Part shown: positions 1 to 10,774 of the stretch, piece by piece | Numbering within the stretch: position 1 is the stretch's first letter | Layout of the letters: the number at the start of each line of letters is the position of its first letter | NCBI GenBank assembly: GCA_003707065.3 | Contig: PPXM03000001.1 | Coordinates: 930,001 to 994,000 of the forward strand | DNA: 64,000 nucleotides | Reading direction: 5' to 3' | DNA from: Trigonopsis variabilis | Lineage: Eukaryota > Ascomycota > Trigonopsidomycetes > Trigonopsidales > Trigonopsidaceae | Notes under the pieces: generated by a model | The model's database searches: none | Told to the model about the DNA's origin: nothing | Seen by the model: the letters and a program-made list of their open reading frames with translations, nothing else | Position numbers and translations under genes: made by a program

Positions 1-53
1 TCATGATATACTTGAGTCAATATCTTTCAGTCTCGTAGTCGACTCTTGCGCCG

Positions 54-1221
54 ATGGCACCAGGATCTCCCGCGCACTCGATGACAACCGGGTTTTTAAG
101 AAATCGCCATATTGAATATATCAGGTCTCTAGACAAGGTATGAATGATATAAATAACTGTAAAGCGAGAACGCATTTAACCACTAGAATAAAGATGAGCT
201 CGAATATTGGTTAACAGAACATTTGAGGATGAGTACGCCATCTGACAATGGAAATAATCTCTGACAATAGATGGCATCTACTGGAGTGTGACTGCGTTGG
301 ATGTAATGGATTCACTGAATTCTCTTGATAAGCAATCAGTTGTGCATTTCGTACTTTCATGCCAGCATGAGAATGGTGAGTCAAGCTAGAAGATTTCTGA
401 CAGTACTCTAACTGCTCTAGGAGGGTTTGGATCTTCCCCTGGGCATGATCCTCATCTCTTATCGACCTTATCGGCCGTACAGATCTTATTAATTGAAGAT
501 TCTCTCGACAAGATTGATCCTGATCAAGTGAGCGAATGTAAGTGCTATGATGTTGAAAGTATTAACTTATCTAGTCATTTCAAATCTGCAATTGCCAGGG
601 GGAGAGATATGCGGTGATAAATATGGTGAAGTGGACACTCGATTCGTCTATACTGCCATTCAATGTCTCTCAATTCTCGGAAGACTAGATCGAATTGACG
701 TAGACAAAGCTTGTCAATGGATTGGAAAGTGTAAGAACTATGACGGAGGATTTGGAATGGTTCCAGGAGCAGAAAGTCATGCTGCGCAGATATTCACATG
801 CCTGGGCGCTTTATCTATTGCAGGCAAATTGGACCAAATTCTATCTTCAGATGATAAAGAAACGCTATCATGGTGGCTCTGTGAGCGTCAGACTCCTGAC
901 GGGGGTCTAAACGGCAGACCTGAAAAGTTACCAGACGCTTGCTACAGTTGGTGGGTTCTTGCTAGTTTAAGCATGCTAGGGAATTTAACGTGGATCGATG
1001 GTGAAAAGCTTCGTCAATACATCTTCAAGTGCCAGGATAATGAATCGGGTGGGATCGCTGATCGTCCTGGGGATATGGTGGATGTCTACCACACTCACTT
1101 TGCAATTGCAGGTTTGAGTTTATTAGGGTATGAATCTCTCAAACCGATTGACCCAGCCTATTGTCTTCCTGTTCATACTCTCGGTCGGTTTCTCTCAAAG
1201 TCTTCTAAATCCGTCAAATAA
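54..1221 (+). CDS. BET2: Rab geranylgeranyltransferase beta subunit (Bet2)
   Basis: Catalytic beta subunit of type II protein geranylgeranyltransferase, which attaches geranylgeranyl groups to C-terminal cysteines of Rab GTPases presented by Rab escort protein. I join exons 54-137, 187-232, 271-375, 421-537 and 575-1221 (332 residues), all with GT-AG introns of 37 to 49 nt. The product aligns from memory almost end to end with yeast Bet2, including [38 protein letters not shown] and WWLCERQ. Zinc ligands are visible: Asp and Cys in LPDACYSWW and His in DVYHTHF. The ATG at 54 opens a short extension; an in-frame ATG at 81 is an alternative start. A Rab5 substrate with a Cys-Gly-Cys end lies at 27.4-28.3 kb. 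Identity is very sure; the start is fairly sure. Confidence 0.95.
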
Positions 1222-1537
1222 TAATGTCCTCTATCTATATCAATGAACAGTAAACTTTCGGTGATCTTTGTTGTAAGCCTGAAAAGCTAATTGGACATCC
1301 TCTTCCATAAGATGATGTCTACAAGTGAACATACTAAGGGCAAAGCTAGCGCATGGACATGCACCCACATGGCTGGTAATTTGTCGAATATTATGAACCA
1401 CCGGGTTTCTAAGTAAGATTAAAAGATTAATATGATCATCTTCTTTTGCTGCAATACTGAAGAGTAAAATGTCGTAGACTTAACGTTTTTTTCCTGGCGC
1501 TTGGAAATCTGAAAGTACGACTGGAAAAGTTGGCGTC

Positions 1538-2254
1538 ATGGGACTTGTCGATGGGGAAGAAGACACAGCTTCGGAATCCAAACGAAAAGGAGAAGAGACT
1601 TTGGATGCAAAGAAGGCCGTGAAGAGGACCAAGGTAACAGATTTTTTCAAAGTTAAGAATGAAGGAGAAGAGAGAAAGCCCGAGAAAGTGAAATGGACCA
1701 TAGAAGGCTCAGTTCTCAAAGGGATGTATGAACCCTTGGCTGAGATTAGGAAGGACGATGATAGACCAATAAAGGTAGCAGGATTCGATCTTGATAGTAC
1801 ATTGGTAGATACAAAGAGTGGCTCGATCTTCGCGCTCGACGAGAAAGACTGGAAGTGGTGGGCGGAGAGTATACCAGAAAAGCTCAAGGAGCATGAGCAG
1901 GACAATTACAAGGTAATCATATTCTCAAATCAGGGAGCCATATCATTCAAGGCCTCTAAGAAAAAGAAGGGTAAGACCCGCCTGGAACACTTTAAAGGGC
2001 GCGTCGAGGCAATCTGTTCCAAGCTGAATCTACCAATTCTTATTTATGTTGCTACAGGTAAAGATGAGTATCGAAAGCCCGAAATCGGCATGTGGAAGAT
2101 GGCCGAGAAAGATCTACATGGGAAGATTTGTAGAGAAGAGTCTTTTTTTGTTGGTGATGCTGCGGGGCGGCCTAGGGATTTCAGTGATTCGGACAAGGAG
2201 TTCGCCAAGAAGATAGGTATACCTTTTCTGACTCCAGAAGAGTTTTGTTCATGA
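1538..2254 (+). CDS. TPP1: DNA 3'-phosphatase, Tpp1/PNKP phosphatase domain only
   Basis: Removes 3'-phosphate from broken DNA ends so polymerase and ligase can act. Single exon, 238 residues. The HAD-type catalytic motif FDLDSTLVDT (DxDxT) is at about residue 85, followed by VIIFSNQGA and the late motif FFVGDAAGRPRDFSDSD. Fungal and animal PNKP often carry a C-terminal 5'-kinase; here the protein stops right after the phosphatase domain, as in budding yeast Tpp1. The next gene, LSM2, converges only 35 nt downstream, so there is no room for a kinase. The N-terminus has a basic KRTKVTDFFK segment that resembles a PCNA-binding box without its glutamine. Family assignment is sure; gene symbol is by analogy. 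Confidence 0.9.
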   Translation: MGLVDGEEDTASESKRKGEETLDAKKAVKRTKVTDFFKVKNEGEERKPEKVKWTIEGSVLKGMYEPLAEIRKDDDRPIKVAGFDLDSTLVDTKSGSIFALDEKDWKWWAESIPEKLKEHEQDNYKVIIFSNQGAISFKASKKKKGKTRLEHFKGRVEAICSKLNLPILIYVATGKDEYRKPEIGMWKMAEKDLHGKICREESFFVGDAAGRPRDFSDSDKEFAKKIGIPFLTPEEFCS

Positions 2255-2289
2255 AATTAATCTAATGTTACACAAAATTGGTTGGCTCT

Positions 2290-2751
2290 TCATCGTACTT
2301 CCGCCGTAGACGCTGAAGCAGCAGCTTTCTCCGCTTGGAGTTGGGCTTCTAGATATAATTAGCATCCAGCGCAGATCTAAGCCTTACCTCGTCTGGTGGC
2401 ATCTTGTAAAAGGACAGTATCTACTGATTCAGAGGGAAGATGGACATATCGAACCACTGATCCTCTTATGAATGTATTCGTGACGGCGGACTGAAAGTCA
2501 GCTCAAACTCTTGGTGAAACTAACCAAATGAGGGTATTTAATTTCATCAAGTACGGTGATATTGTCCAACTTGATATTCAAATATTGGTCGACGGATTTT
2601 AGAGTTCCTCGAATCATAAGGTCATTTTTTAACTGCCATTAGACCATCTCAATCATCTCTCTACCTCCACAGTAACCTGAAATTAATGCTGCAATTAAAT
2701 TATTCTTACCTCTTGGTCTATTAATGTCTTGAAAAACGAGAAAAACAGCAT
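2290..2751 (-). CDS. LSM2: U6 snRNP / mRNA decay protein Lsm2
   Basis: Subunit of the Lsm2-8 ring that binds the U6 snRNA 3' end and of the cytoplasmic Lsm1-7 decay complex. Exons on the minus strand are 2710-2751, 2665-2676, 2525-2632, 2388-2490 and 2290-2348, giving 107 residues. The start MLFFSFFKTLIDQEVTVEL and the Sm2 motif FIRGSVVRYV are typical of Lsm2, and the C-terminus is a short Ala-rich tail. The second exon is only 12 nt (Val-Thr-Val-Glu), flanked by introns of 32 and 33 nt. It converges on the TPP1-like gene with 35 nt between the stops. The reading depends on my manual splicing, but every junction is GT-AG and the frame stays open throughout. Confidence 0.93.
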
Positions 2752-3424
2752 GATCCTTTATAGATTCCCAAGTCGAAGAGACGATACTTGTAGCGAGCAA
2801 ACGAGCGACACCTGCACAGAAGAGCAGACGGGATGCAGATTACATAAGCTTTTTTAAACGAGAATAAACGCGTGCAATTATGGTGATTTTGTACAAATCA
2901 AATGCGTGTTTAAACCAGTAATGATACATCTTAATGTAAAAACTGCTACGAAACATGCGACGTATGTAGGGAGCATGTCTCCATGTTTGGTCGGTCAAGA
3001 GAAGACAGACAAAAGATATCGATGCTATCATGGTTCGGAAACGACTGCATATCTTCTCTGCAATCCGAATGATCAGACGTTTGATGTTTGAATGCATGAC
3101 TCAAATGTGGAGGGGTATCCCACATCAGCGAAAGCTGTAACATGAGCACAGTTAGATTGACATGACCTTCGACATAAGCCTCTCTGTATACTTGACAAAA
3201 GATTGCCTAACTCATCTCTGTATATATAGCGATATATATGTCGGTAATATTATCCTGTGATATCAGTGGTTTCTTAAAGAGGTCGCTTATTTCCCGAGTG
3301 GGAGAGAAGCCTTGGCGTCGGCTGGTGATCGCAGCTCTCTCACATGCTTGATAAGCTCGGCCAGTAACGACGTAATATAAGGAGGACATCTGCCTCTGGT
3401 TGTAGTCGTCTTAAACTGTACGGA
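2752..3424. other. Intergenic region, no gene recognised
   Basis: About 670 bases between the start of LSM2 (minus) and the thioesterase start (plus), so it must hold both promoters. Short ORFs occur on both strands around 2840-3150 but none has a recognisable motif or a convincing splice structure. I see no tRNA or snRNA. Confidence 0.4.
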
Positions 3425-3886
3425 ATGCCTGTGATCTTACCAGAAGGAGAGTTGAAAGATAGGGTGTCTAGTTTTGTAAACGGGCTCGAAGACCGTCGTG
3501 AGTTCATCGGACAAGAGATGATAGAAATGACCTACACGCTGGATGATCAGGGACAACTAATCGTGGAGATGATTCCAGATAAAGTGCACTTGAATGCATT
3601 TGGTACGACTCATGGAGGTTACATAGCGGCAGTCATTGATAATATCACTACTTTTGGTCTATTGAACGACCCGTCCAACTATAAGAACGGATTCGGGGTA
3701 ACCCGAGAATTACAGGTGTCTTATTTTCGGGCATTGGAACCAGGAAAAAAATATACTTTTGTTCCCAAAGTCGAGTCAGTTGGCAAAACCTTGTGCTATC
3801 TCAGCTGTCGCGTTTATGACGAAAACGGCAATCTCTGCATTTCAGGATCACAGCATAAAGTTTTTGTTGGCCGGGCCAAATTATAG
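3425..3886 (+). CDS. Hotdog-fold acyl-CoA thioesterase with C-terminal AKL
   Basis: Predicted to hydrolyse acyl-CoA or a related thioester. Single exon, 153 residues, the usual length for the PaaI/ACOT13 (THEM2) group. The signature NAFGTTHGGYIAAVIDN (HGG loop followed by the central helix) is at about residues 59-75, and the following VTRELQVSYFRALEPG fits the hotdog beta sheet. The protein ends in Ala-Lys-Leu, an accepted variant of peroxisomal targeting signal 1, so peroxisomal location is likely. The substrate cannot be told from sequence. Two other PTS1 lipid enzymes occur in this window (43.4 and 46.0 kb). The family call is firm; the exact orthologue is not named. Confidence 0.87.
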   Translation: MPVILPEGELKDRVSSFVNGLEDRREFIGQEMIEMTYTLDDQGQLIVEMIPDKVHLNAFGTTHGGYIAAVIDNITTFGLLNDPSNYKNGFGVTRELQVSYFRALEPGKKYTFVPKVESVGKTLCYLSCRVYDENGNLCISGSQHKVFVGRAKL

Positions 3887-4477
3887 AGTGGTATATACCT
3901 AGAGTTGCCTTGAAATAAAAGTTATAAGATATGTGATAATGCTAATGTTTATAATGATTATACACTAGTGTCGGGTGATCTTTTTCTTGAAGTTTGTACA
4001 AGACATGGTGTTGACATTCTCAAAAGCTGACAACTCTTCTTCTCATGTCCACTGTCATATAGACTCTACAGACTAATGAACAGTAGACACTCACCATATC
4101 TCCCTTTTTCACTCAATTGACCTTTTTCAGACTACCATGTGCAAATTGTACATCTATGTCATATAATTCTAGCAACCCAAATTAACAGACATGTTCAACT
4201 ACCCCCCGGCAAACGAGACTGCTTAATAGCATCGATCGCTGACAAGTTCGGAGCCTCTGTGAATTGGATAGCGTATAAGACCAAACGTTGATTAGATCTT
4301 ACAATCGAATAAGTCAGACTCATTGACGGGCCATTAGATATTCCAATTTTATCGAAACGCACCTCGTTTCGACGCTTGTGTTGTTGACTCGATGAGACCT
4401 TTGATCTGGCGCCGTTACCTCCATAATTATCACATCGCAACAATTGAGAGACCACAAGGTGCTCGATAATAGAGAAG
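3887..4477. other. Intergenic region, possible small minus-strand gene unresolved
   Basis: About 590 bases between the thioesterase stop and DDI1. The minus strand carries an open stretch (about 4195-4488) with splice-like GTAAGA and CACAG signals and a branch-like CTAAT, so a small spliced gene is possible. I could not build a product that resembles a known family. It also has to contain the DDI1 promoter. Confidence 0.3.
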
Positions 4478-5833
4478 ATGCGTCTCATTGTGACATTTGA
4501 GAACTCAGATGATATTTATACTGTGACAATTTCAGATTCAATGACTCTAGGGGACCTCCGCGCTTACATCGAGGCGGAGTCGAATATCCCCTCTGGGAAT
4601 CAACTTATCAACCACCGCTCGCGATTACTTGAAGGAGATGACCTGTTACTAAATTCGTTCAACATAGAAGATGAAGATATGATTGCTGTGCAAGAAAAGG
4701 CTCCTGAGGCAGCTGTTCAGGAAAGGTGAGTCAAGGAGACCAATGGAGCTGACAGGGATAGTTCACCGATGAATAATATTTTGAACGACCTCGAGCGGGT
4801 GCGACTACAAATGCTGGGTGACCCCAATCTAGTATCTGTTGTTCGCCAGTCTTATCCCGAATTGGCGGACTCAGTCCATGACTCAGCCCGGTTTTGTGAG
4901 CTGCTGCTGGACATAGAGCGAAAGCGGGCTGAACAGGAAGAGGTGAAGCGGCAGGAACTCAAGCGGCTAAACGATGACCCTTTCAATGAAGAGTCTCAAA
5001 AAAAGATTCTCGAAATCATCCAACAAGAGGCTGTCATGGAGAACCTCAACACAGCCTTGGAACACAATCCAGAAGCTTTTGGTAGAGTAACGATGCTCTA
5101 TATCGATGTCGAAGTCAATGGCCATAAAGTGAAGGCCTTTGTTGATTCGGGTGCTCAAGCCACGATTATGAGCCCTGAATGTGCCGAAGAATGCCACATC
5201 ATGCATTTGATCGACCGAAGGTTCGCAGGTATTGCGCGAGGCGTTGGAACCGCAAAGATTCTGGGTCGCGTTCACAGTATGCATCTTAAGATCGGCACAG
5301 AATTCCTAGTCTCTTCGTTCACCGTCATGGAAGGTCGGCATGTTAGCCTCCTGTTGGGCCTGGATATGCTTAGACGGCACCAGGCCTGTATTGACTTGAA
5401 GGAAAATGTCCTTCGTCTAGGAAATAATATCTGTGTACCTTTTCTGGCCGAAGCCGATATTCCCAAGACGGCGCTAGGAAGGGATGATGGAGATGAAGAT
5501 ATTGCTGTCCCACCTCCCTCCGAGGCTTGTCTGCCTCAACATCCTCTGGAGCCCTCTCTTCAGCCTCCCGTTCAGTCGTCTAGTTCACAGCAAGATGCGT
5601 CGAGCAACACGGCCGTCTCAGCTCAGACTCTGAAGCCCGAAGACTCTGGAAAGACTGCAGAATCGTATGAATCAGCTGTGAGTGCGCCTCCGGCTCAGGA
5701 GCATTTGGTTTCATATTCAGAAGAGAATATAAATCAACTAGAAGGGCTGGGTTTCACCCGCGAACAAGCCATAGAGGCCCTTGATCGAGCAGGAGGAAAT
5801 GTCGAGTATGCTGCCAGTTTGTTGTTCTCTTAA
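4478..5833 (+). CDS. DDI1: Ddi1 ubiquitin-shuttle aspartic protease
   Basis: Ubiquitin receptor and retroviral-type aspartic protease of the host's own Ddi1 family, acting on heavily ubiquitinated proteins with the proteasome. Exons 4478-4725 and 4756-5833, 441 residues; the 30-nt intron is the shortest in the window. Domains in order: ubiquitin-like fold (about 1-80), helical domain (about 90-180), protease domain with catalytic FVDSGAQ (Asp at about 213) and the GLDMLRRH loop, a Ser/Pro/Gln-rich linker, and a UBA domain at the C-terminus (LEGLGFTREQAIEALDRAGG). All three domains are intact, so both shuttle and protease functions are expected. Confidence 0.96.
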
Positions 5834-6254
5834 AAACTACCACTCTGGTTCGGTTGAATGCTTTCTAATTATATTAATACGCGTCTGAATGTATAAACTA
5901 TAACTTAAGGTCGATTTTGGATTCTACGACGTTAAACGAGGTCTGCTACCAAAAATTGCTAGATGGTGGATTGATAATTATGTTTAAGTAAATAATGCCC
6001 TGGTGTCGCTGAAATTAGCCTCGCTCTCACACATCGGTAGAATCTGTTCCATCGTTGATCCAAACACTGACTCATTATGTAGAATTTCTAAAGATAGCAT
6101 AGCACATAATATATTGCATCGACAATCTGAGACTCAAAACATCATTTTCACCGAAAATCTATTGGCCTCCTGGCCAGGCACGGACACGGTAGTAACGCAT
6201 CAGACGTTGGGAGAAGCGAGTGGGAGAAAAAAAAAAACCACCTGATCATCCGAT
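5834..6254. other. Intergenic region before TPA1
   Basis: About 420 AT-rich bases holding the DDI1 3' end and the TPA1/OFD1 promoter. A run of A near 6228 lies just upstream of the ATG. No gene recognised. Confidence 0.4.
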
Positions 6255-8163
6255 ATGAAGAGACGAATGACCAATGTGGAATTGGCCGAACGGCCAGGGA
6301 AAATAGGAGCAATCGAGGAGGAATATAGAGATCGAAACTTGTCGGAAAAGGCGTTATCAAAACAGCCAGAGGAAGGACAGGATGTCATTGATATTTTCTA
6401 TCCTGGACTGTTTGATGATTCGAACTTGAAACGACTCCAGAATTATCATTCAGAGTCACAACCGTAAGTACCTTTTTTTAGGGTCTACTGCCCTTATTTA
6501 ACGAAGCTGACCGTTAGTTATAAACATTGTGTGATAGATCGGCTGGTTGATGATGATCTTTTACGAAAAGTTCGACAAGAGATTCTTTCCCAATTGCATT
6601 TCTCGTTAAGAGAGACGGATATCTATAAGGTATGTCTGACTGGCAGTACGAACCGGTTCTAATGTCCAGGTTCATCAAACGGGAGATCTGGCGAATCTGT
6701 CAGGCCTAGACCCACGAGAATTGGCCAAGCTACCATCTTTATTACACCTTAGAAATGCTCTCTATTCGAAGACGTTTCGCAAATTTCTGTCGGATATCAC
6801 TGGATGTGGAGAACTGAGCGGATCTAAACAGGACATGAGTATTAATTTGTATCATAAAGGATGCCACTTGTTGAACCACGATGATGTGATTGGAACCCGC
6901 CGCGTTAGTTATATTCTCTATTTACCTGATCCTGAGGAACCCTGGTCTCCTTCTTGGGGTGGTGCTTTACGGCTCTTTCCTACCATACATCCGGACGTTG
7001 CAGCTCCCGATCCAAATGTCATAATACCGCCTTCTTGGAATCAACTAGCTTTCTTTGTGGTCCAACCTGGTCATTCATTCCACGACGTTGAGGAGGTCTA
7101 CGTTGACAAGAACCGATTAGCGATTTCGGGTTGGTTCCATCTTCCTCAAGAGGGCGAGCCAGGTTATTCGGCAAAGTCAATATCAAATGCCAACTCTACT
7201 CTGGGCCAACTAAGTGCTCGTAATGAGCTCTTGGAGCAATTTGACTTACCGACTCAAGTCTTTACCGCTTGTCCTCCTTTGACTGATTTGGGACTATCTA
7301 CAGACGACATGACTTATTTGGAAAAATATCTTAATCCTGTCCTTCTCTCCTCCGATATTCTTTCCCAGTTACTCGATCAGTTTGAAGCCGACTCTTATCT
7401 AAAAATCCTCTCTTTTCTCAATCCTACCATCGAACCTAAACTTAAATCTCACCTAATGTCCCTCGATGAACAGCCGGTTCCTCAGAATCTCAGCGAGGTT
7501 CCGTTGGACTGGTCATTGGCTAGACCTCCTCATAAGGCAAGATATCTCTATCTCAACGACTCTGCTAAAGACCTCCTTGCTGAAGTCAAAGGGCTGTTCT
7601 CTCACCCTTCGTTCTTGAAATGGCTTGCTGCCGTGACTCAGCTCCTGCCGTCGTCTTCGTTTATTCTGGCTCGAAGGTTCCGTCCTGGGCTGGACTACAC
7701 TCTCGCTACTTCTTCACCGTCCCAAGTGCTCGAAGCCACCCTAAGCCTGACACCTTCAGACCAACAAAGCTGGGCCTCAGGAACAATTGGTGGATATGAT
7801 ATCATTATGACTGATCCTGAAGACGATGGCAAAGACCCAGCAGTATATATGGATCCGCAAGTTAAGAAACTGGCCGAAATCCAGCAGCGACGCGACAAAA
7901 GGGCAGAGTCTCTCAGTAGACTTGTTTCAGACTCTGAGGACGATGACGAAGATGAAGACGACGACGACCAGTCAAGCTCAGGCGAGAGCGCCGACGTCCA
8001 GGACAACGATGACGATGGTATCCTTTCCTCTCAGAGCGCGACCTGGAATGTCTTTCAACTAGTGCTCCGGGATCGTGGGCTTTTACGATTTGTGAAATAC
8101 GTGAGCAAGAATGCTCCCGGTAGTCGCTACGACATCGATGCCCAGTATAAAGTGGGCAAGTAA
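6255..8163 (+). CDS. TPA1: Prolyl 3,4-dihydroxylase Tpa1/Ofd1 (2OG-Fe(II) oxygenase)
   Basis: 2-oxoglutarate and Fe(II)-dependent oxygenase that hydroxylates a proline of ribosomal protein uS12 and, in fission yeast as Ofd1, controls oxygen-responsive sterol regulation. Exons 6255-6463, 6518-6629 and 6670-8163, 604 residues. The double-stranded beta-helix has the iron motif HDD (His about 177, Asp about 179), the distal His in PGHSFHDVEEV and an Arg in KNRLAISGW. A second, non-catalytic oxygenase fold fills the C-terminal half, interrupted by an acidic Asp/Glu run (about residues 540-560), as in the family. The gene is convergent with SLM1, 56 nt between stops. Identity is sure; which regulatory role applies here is not. 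Confidence 0.94.
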
Positions 8164-8219
8164 GTTACTTCAAAAAAGTCACCTTTTCGCACATGAACAC
8201 GTTCTCAAGCGTAAGACAT

Positions 8220-10328
8220 TCACCCATTCTCAGGATAGGCTCCAGGGAACTGCTGATCAATCTTCTCAACAAGAAGATTCTCTTTAGCTTTCTCAACCGA
8301 TGGAGCAGATGACGTTGTGGAGGGAATGCCTGATGAGAAAAAGAGACCGGATCCGCCAGTCTCACCTGCCTCTGGACTTCGAGGAACCTCGTCACCACCA
8401 AAGACGCCTGTTGCTTTACGCGAATTGCGTCTCGCAGTACTCTGGTAATGTTGAGCAACCGAGTTTCTGCGTTCCCTCGTAGCTGCTTCCTTTGACAATC
8501 CAACTTCATGGGTATCCAGGGCCGGTCCAAACACGTTATTATCGTCGGTATGATGACGGGTCTGCGTTAATCGGCGTTCCACCTCAGGAGGTACGTCAGA
8601 AGAAACAGGCTTAAAATCTTCATCTCCTGGATAAGTAGACGTATTAGGATGTTCAATATCATAAGAAAATACCGAAGATTGGTCGACATCGCGCGACTTG
8701 CTCGCTGAGATTCCCTGAGAAGACGTATCAGACAACCTTCTTCTTGCCGACCCATCAAGTACAACCGCAGTTGGGAACTGACCCCGACTGGTCCCTTGTC
8801 TCACCTGCCGAACCGATTCATCATCATCAGCAACACTTTCGGCAGTTCCAGCTGCCGGGTGAACATCTGCAGATTCAGTACTGGTGCTGCTTATAGATTT
8901 GAGCGGTCCACCGGTACTCTCGTGGCTGTTTTTATGATCAGATGAGCTCACGGGAGCGACTGAGGCCATTTCCAATTCATTAAGAATAGTGGAATTGGGT
9001 CGAGAAGCCAACAGGGTGTTTAGATGACGCGAATCGCCGGTGAATTTCTTAAGAATGTCATACCAGGCATTGCGAGTCTCCACGTCAGGCGCACGGAAAA
9101 CCCAGTTATAGCCTCTATGAATAACACCCGATTGCTTAGCCACGAGGACGAACTTGGTGGAGGACGGCTTGTCGTCTTCAGAGTGGTCGGTTAGAGTGCA
9201 ATCCTCCAAAGCGAGAGACATCACAGGCACGGGGTCCTTTTTGCGATTTGGGCTCTTAAATTCATGCAAGAACGTAGGAGTAAGAACATACCAAGCCTTT
9301 GTGTAAGATTTTAGATACTTTGACCGTCTATCAAGATACCCGGAGCGCAGCTCTCGAGCGACCAGACTATCTTTACCAGGATATTCTAAATCTTTCAACG
9401 TTCTAATTGGTAGCTTAGGATCGATGAAATTGGGATCGCGAGTCACAAAAGAATCCCATTCGGTTGTAGGGTCCATACCAATAAACCCGTTTTCCAACTT
9501 TTTAACCATATCAAGTAAAGTCTGAGAATCCAGAGTGACGTATCGACAGATCGTATTAAGAGTAGTCTGGATTTCTTCCACCACGACACGCTCCAATTCT
9601 CGTCCTGATCCTTGAAGATTGACATAGGCCTCATGAAGGTATGCCTCTTCGTCGACTTGTCTAGCTAATTGTCGTTCAACGGCCAGTTTACATAAATAAG
9701 GATCATTTTTAGCAGTTAAGAGTGACGGATTCATTCGAATGACCTCCAAAGAGTGCGTAAACCCTTTGATCTCTCTCACTGACGCAGCTTGCTCTTTGGA
9801 GATATTATTCTTGAAATCTCCAGACAGCGACTTGATCTCCTTGATCTTAACAAATAAGTCTCGTCGTAGCTCTTCTAATCGAGGGATTAAATTCTGATTG
9901 ATCTCATTGACGAGCTTCAACGCATTGGTGGCCTGAGATCGATGATAGCTGTGTAAAGTCGCCAATACATCTAATGCCCCTCCACTTCCTTCAGGAAGAA
10001 AACTCGTTCCCTCGTCAGTACTGAATCGTACTGCACCATCCAGTCGGGTGCAATGTCTCGACACGTCCTCCTGGTAAGACGCCAAAACACCCAGATATCC
10101 CGTCAAATTTCTAATATATTTTCGCCATCCCTGGAACCGCTGGACCAAGACATCCGTGGGTTCTCCATTCACAGGAATAGGTGTAAAGCTAGGAGAGGAG
10201 TAGTAACCACTTTGGGTGGTGGGGGATCCTGATGGCTTGGACGATGAAACTACTGGCTCAGGTGAAGTTAATGCAGCCAATCCAGTCCCATATCCAGGAT
10301 TATCTTCCACAGTTTCATTGCTTGACAT
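8220..10328 (-). CDS. SLM1: TORC2/PI(4,5)P2 effector Slm1/Slm2
   Basis: Plasma-membrane protein that binds PI(4,5)P2, sits in eisosomes and brings TORC2 to its kinase substrate Ypk1. Single exon, 702 residues. After a Ser-rich N-terminus there is an F-BAR-like helical region (about residues 65-290) with RFQGWRKYIRNLTGYL at its start, then a PH domain (about 330-445) containing RSGYLDRRSKYLKSYTKAWY. The C-terminal third is disordered and Ser/Thr-rich, the usual place for TORC2 phosphorylation and calcineurin docking. One SLM gene is the normal fungal number outside the yeast whole-genome duplication. A palindromic CRE-like site lies about 240 bases upstream. Confidence 0.92.
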   Translation of the reverse strand: MSSNETVEDNPGYGTGLAALTSPEPVVSSSKPSGSPTTQSGYYSSPSFTPIPVNGEPTDVLVQRFQGWRKYIRNLTGYLGVLASYQEDVSRHCTRLDGAVRFSTDEGTSFLPEGSGGALDVLATLHSYHRSQATNALKLVNEINQNLIPRLEELRRDLFVKIKEIKSLSGDFKNNISKEQAASVREIKGFTHSLEVIRMNPSLLTAKNDPYLCKLAVERQLARQVDEEAYLHEAYVNLQGSGRELERVVVEEIQTTLNTICRYVTLDSQTLLDMVKKLENGFIGMDPTTEWDSFVTRDPNFIDPKLPIRTLKDLEYPGKDSLVARELRSGYLDRRSKYLKSYTKAWYVLTPTFLHEFKSPNRKKDPVPVMSLALEDCTLTDHSEDDKPSSTKFVLVAKQSGVIHRGYNWVFRAPDVETRNAWYDILKKFTGDSRHLNTLLASRPNSTILNELEMASVAPVSSSDHKNSHESTGGPLKSISSTSTESADVHPAAGTAESVADDDESVRQVRQGTSRGQFPTAVVLDGSARRRLSDTSSQGISASKSRDVDQSSVFSYDIEHPNTSTYPGDEDFKPVSSDVPPEVERRLTQTRHHTDDNNVFGPALDTHEVGLSKEAATRERRNSVAQHYQSTARRNSRKATGVFGGDEVPRSPEAGETGGSGLFFSSGIPSTTSSAPSVEKAKENLLVEKIDQQFPGAYPENG

Positions 10329-10570
10329 GGTCTATATCAGAATGTAAAGTGTGGCACAAGTGGCGCAGACGGCGGGGGCGCCCCACATAAACCATCCTCG
10401 ATCTGTTACCCGGCATTGTTGCCTGTCTTGATGGGCGTCTGAAGGCCCACTGGTCTGCGCTATGACCGGGGGGAATAAGCCTTCAATTTTGAAAGCACAG
10501 ATTTATTACTGCTTGTTCTTGTTTTCCTCATATTTCGCTGAGCTTTACGGGTACCATCTCTTGGGGGTCT

Positions 10571-10578
10571 TGACGTCA
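10571..10578. promoter_or_regulatory. CRE-like palindrome TGACGTCA
   Basis: A perfect TGACGTCA, the consensus site of ATF/CREB-type bZIP factors (Atf1, Sko1), about 245 bases upstream of the SLM1 start. SLM1 is a stress and membrane signalling gene, so stress control is plausible. Function is inferred from motif and position only. Confidence 0.4.
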
Positions 10579-10774
10579 CCTTTCCCGGGTCAAAGACGCT
10601 GTCTGGTGTAACATGGCTCAAGGTACGCTTTACACATGTAGCCCGACTGTCAAACGCACCAATTCGAATCCTATGGGTTAACTATCACTCTTCGATTCTT
10701 CTCTAGACTACATTTATAACTACCTCCAGAAAATATACAATATTTTATAGATTTAAAAGAGAAAATTCTACATA

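Noticed and set aside
1240-1479. Minus-strand open stretch of about 79 codons with a Cys-rich peptide (HVGACPCASF)
   Set aside because: No Met near the start, a stop just upstream, and no room for an upstream exon because TPP1 occupies the other strand. No family recognised.
5100-5400. Retroviral-type aspartic protease in DDI1 as a possible retroelement piece
   Set aside because: The ubiquitin-like and UBA domains and the whole layout are those of the host Ddi1 gene; no element parts nearby.
10340-10680. tRNA-like A box (near 10345) and B box-like ATTCGAATCC (near 10660)
   Set aside because: The two elements are over 300 bases apart and no cloverleaf can be drawn.
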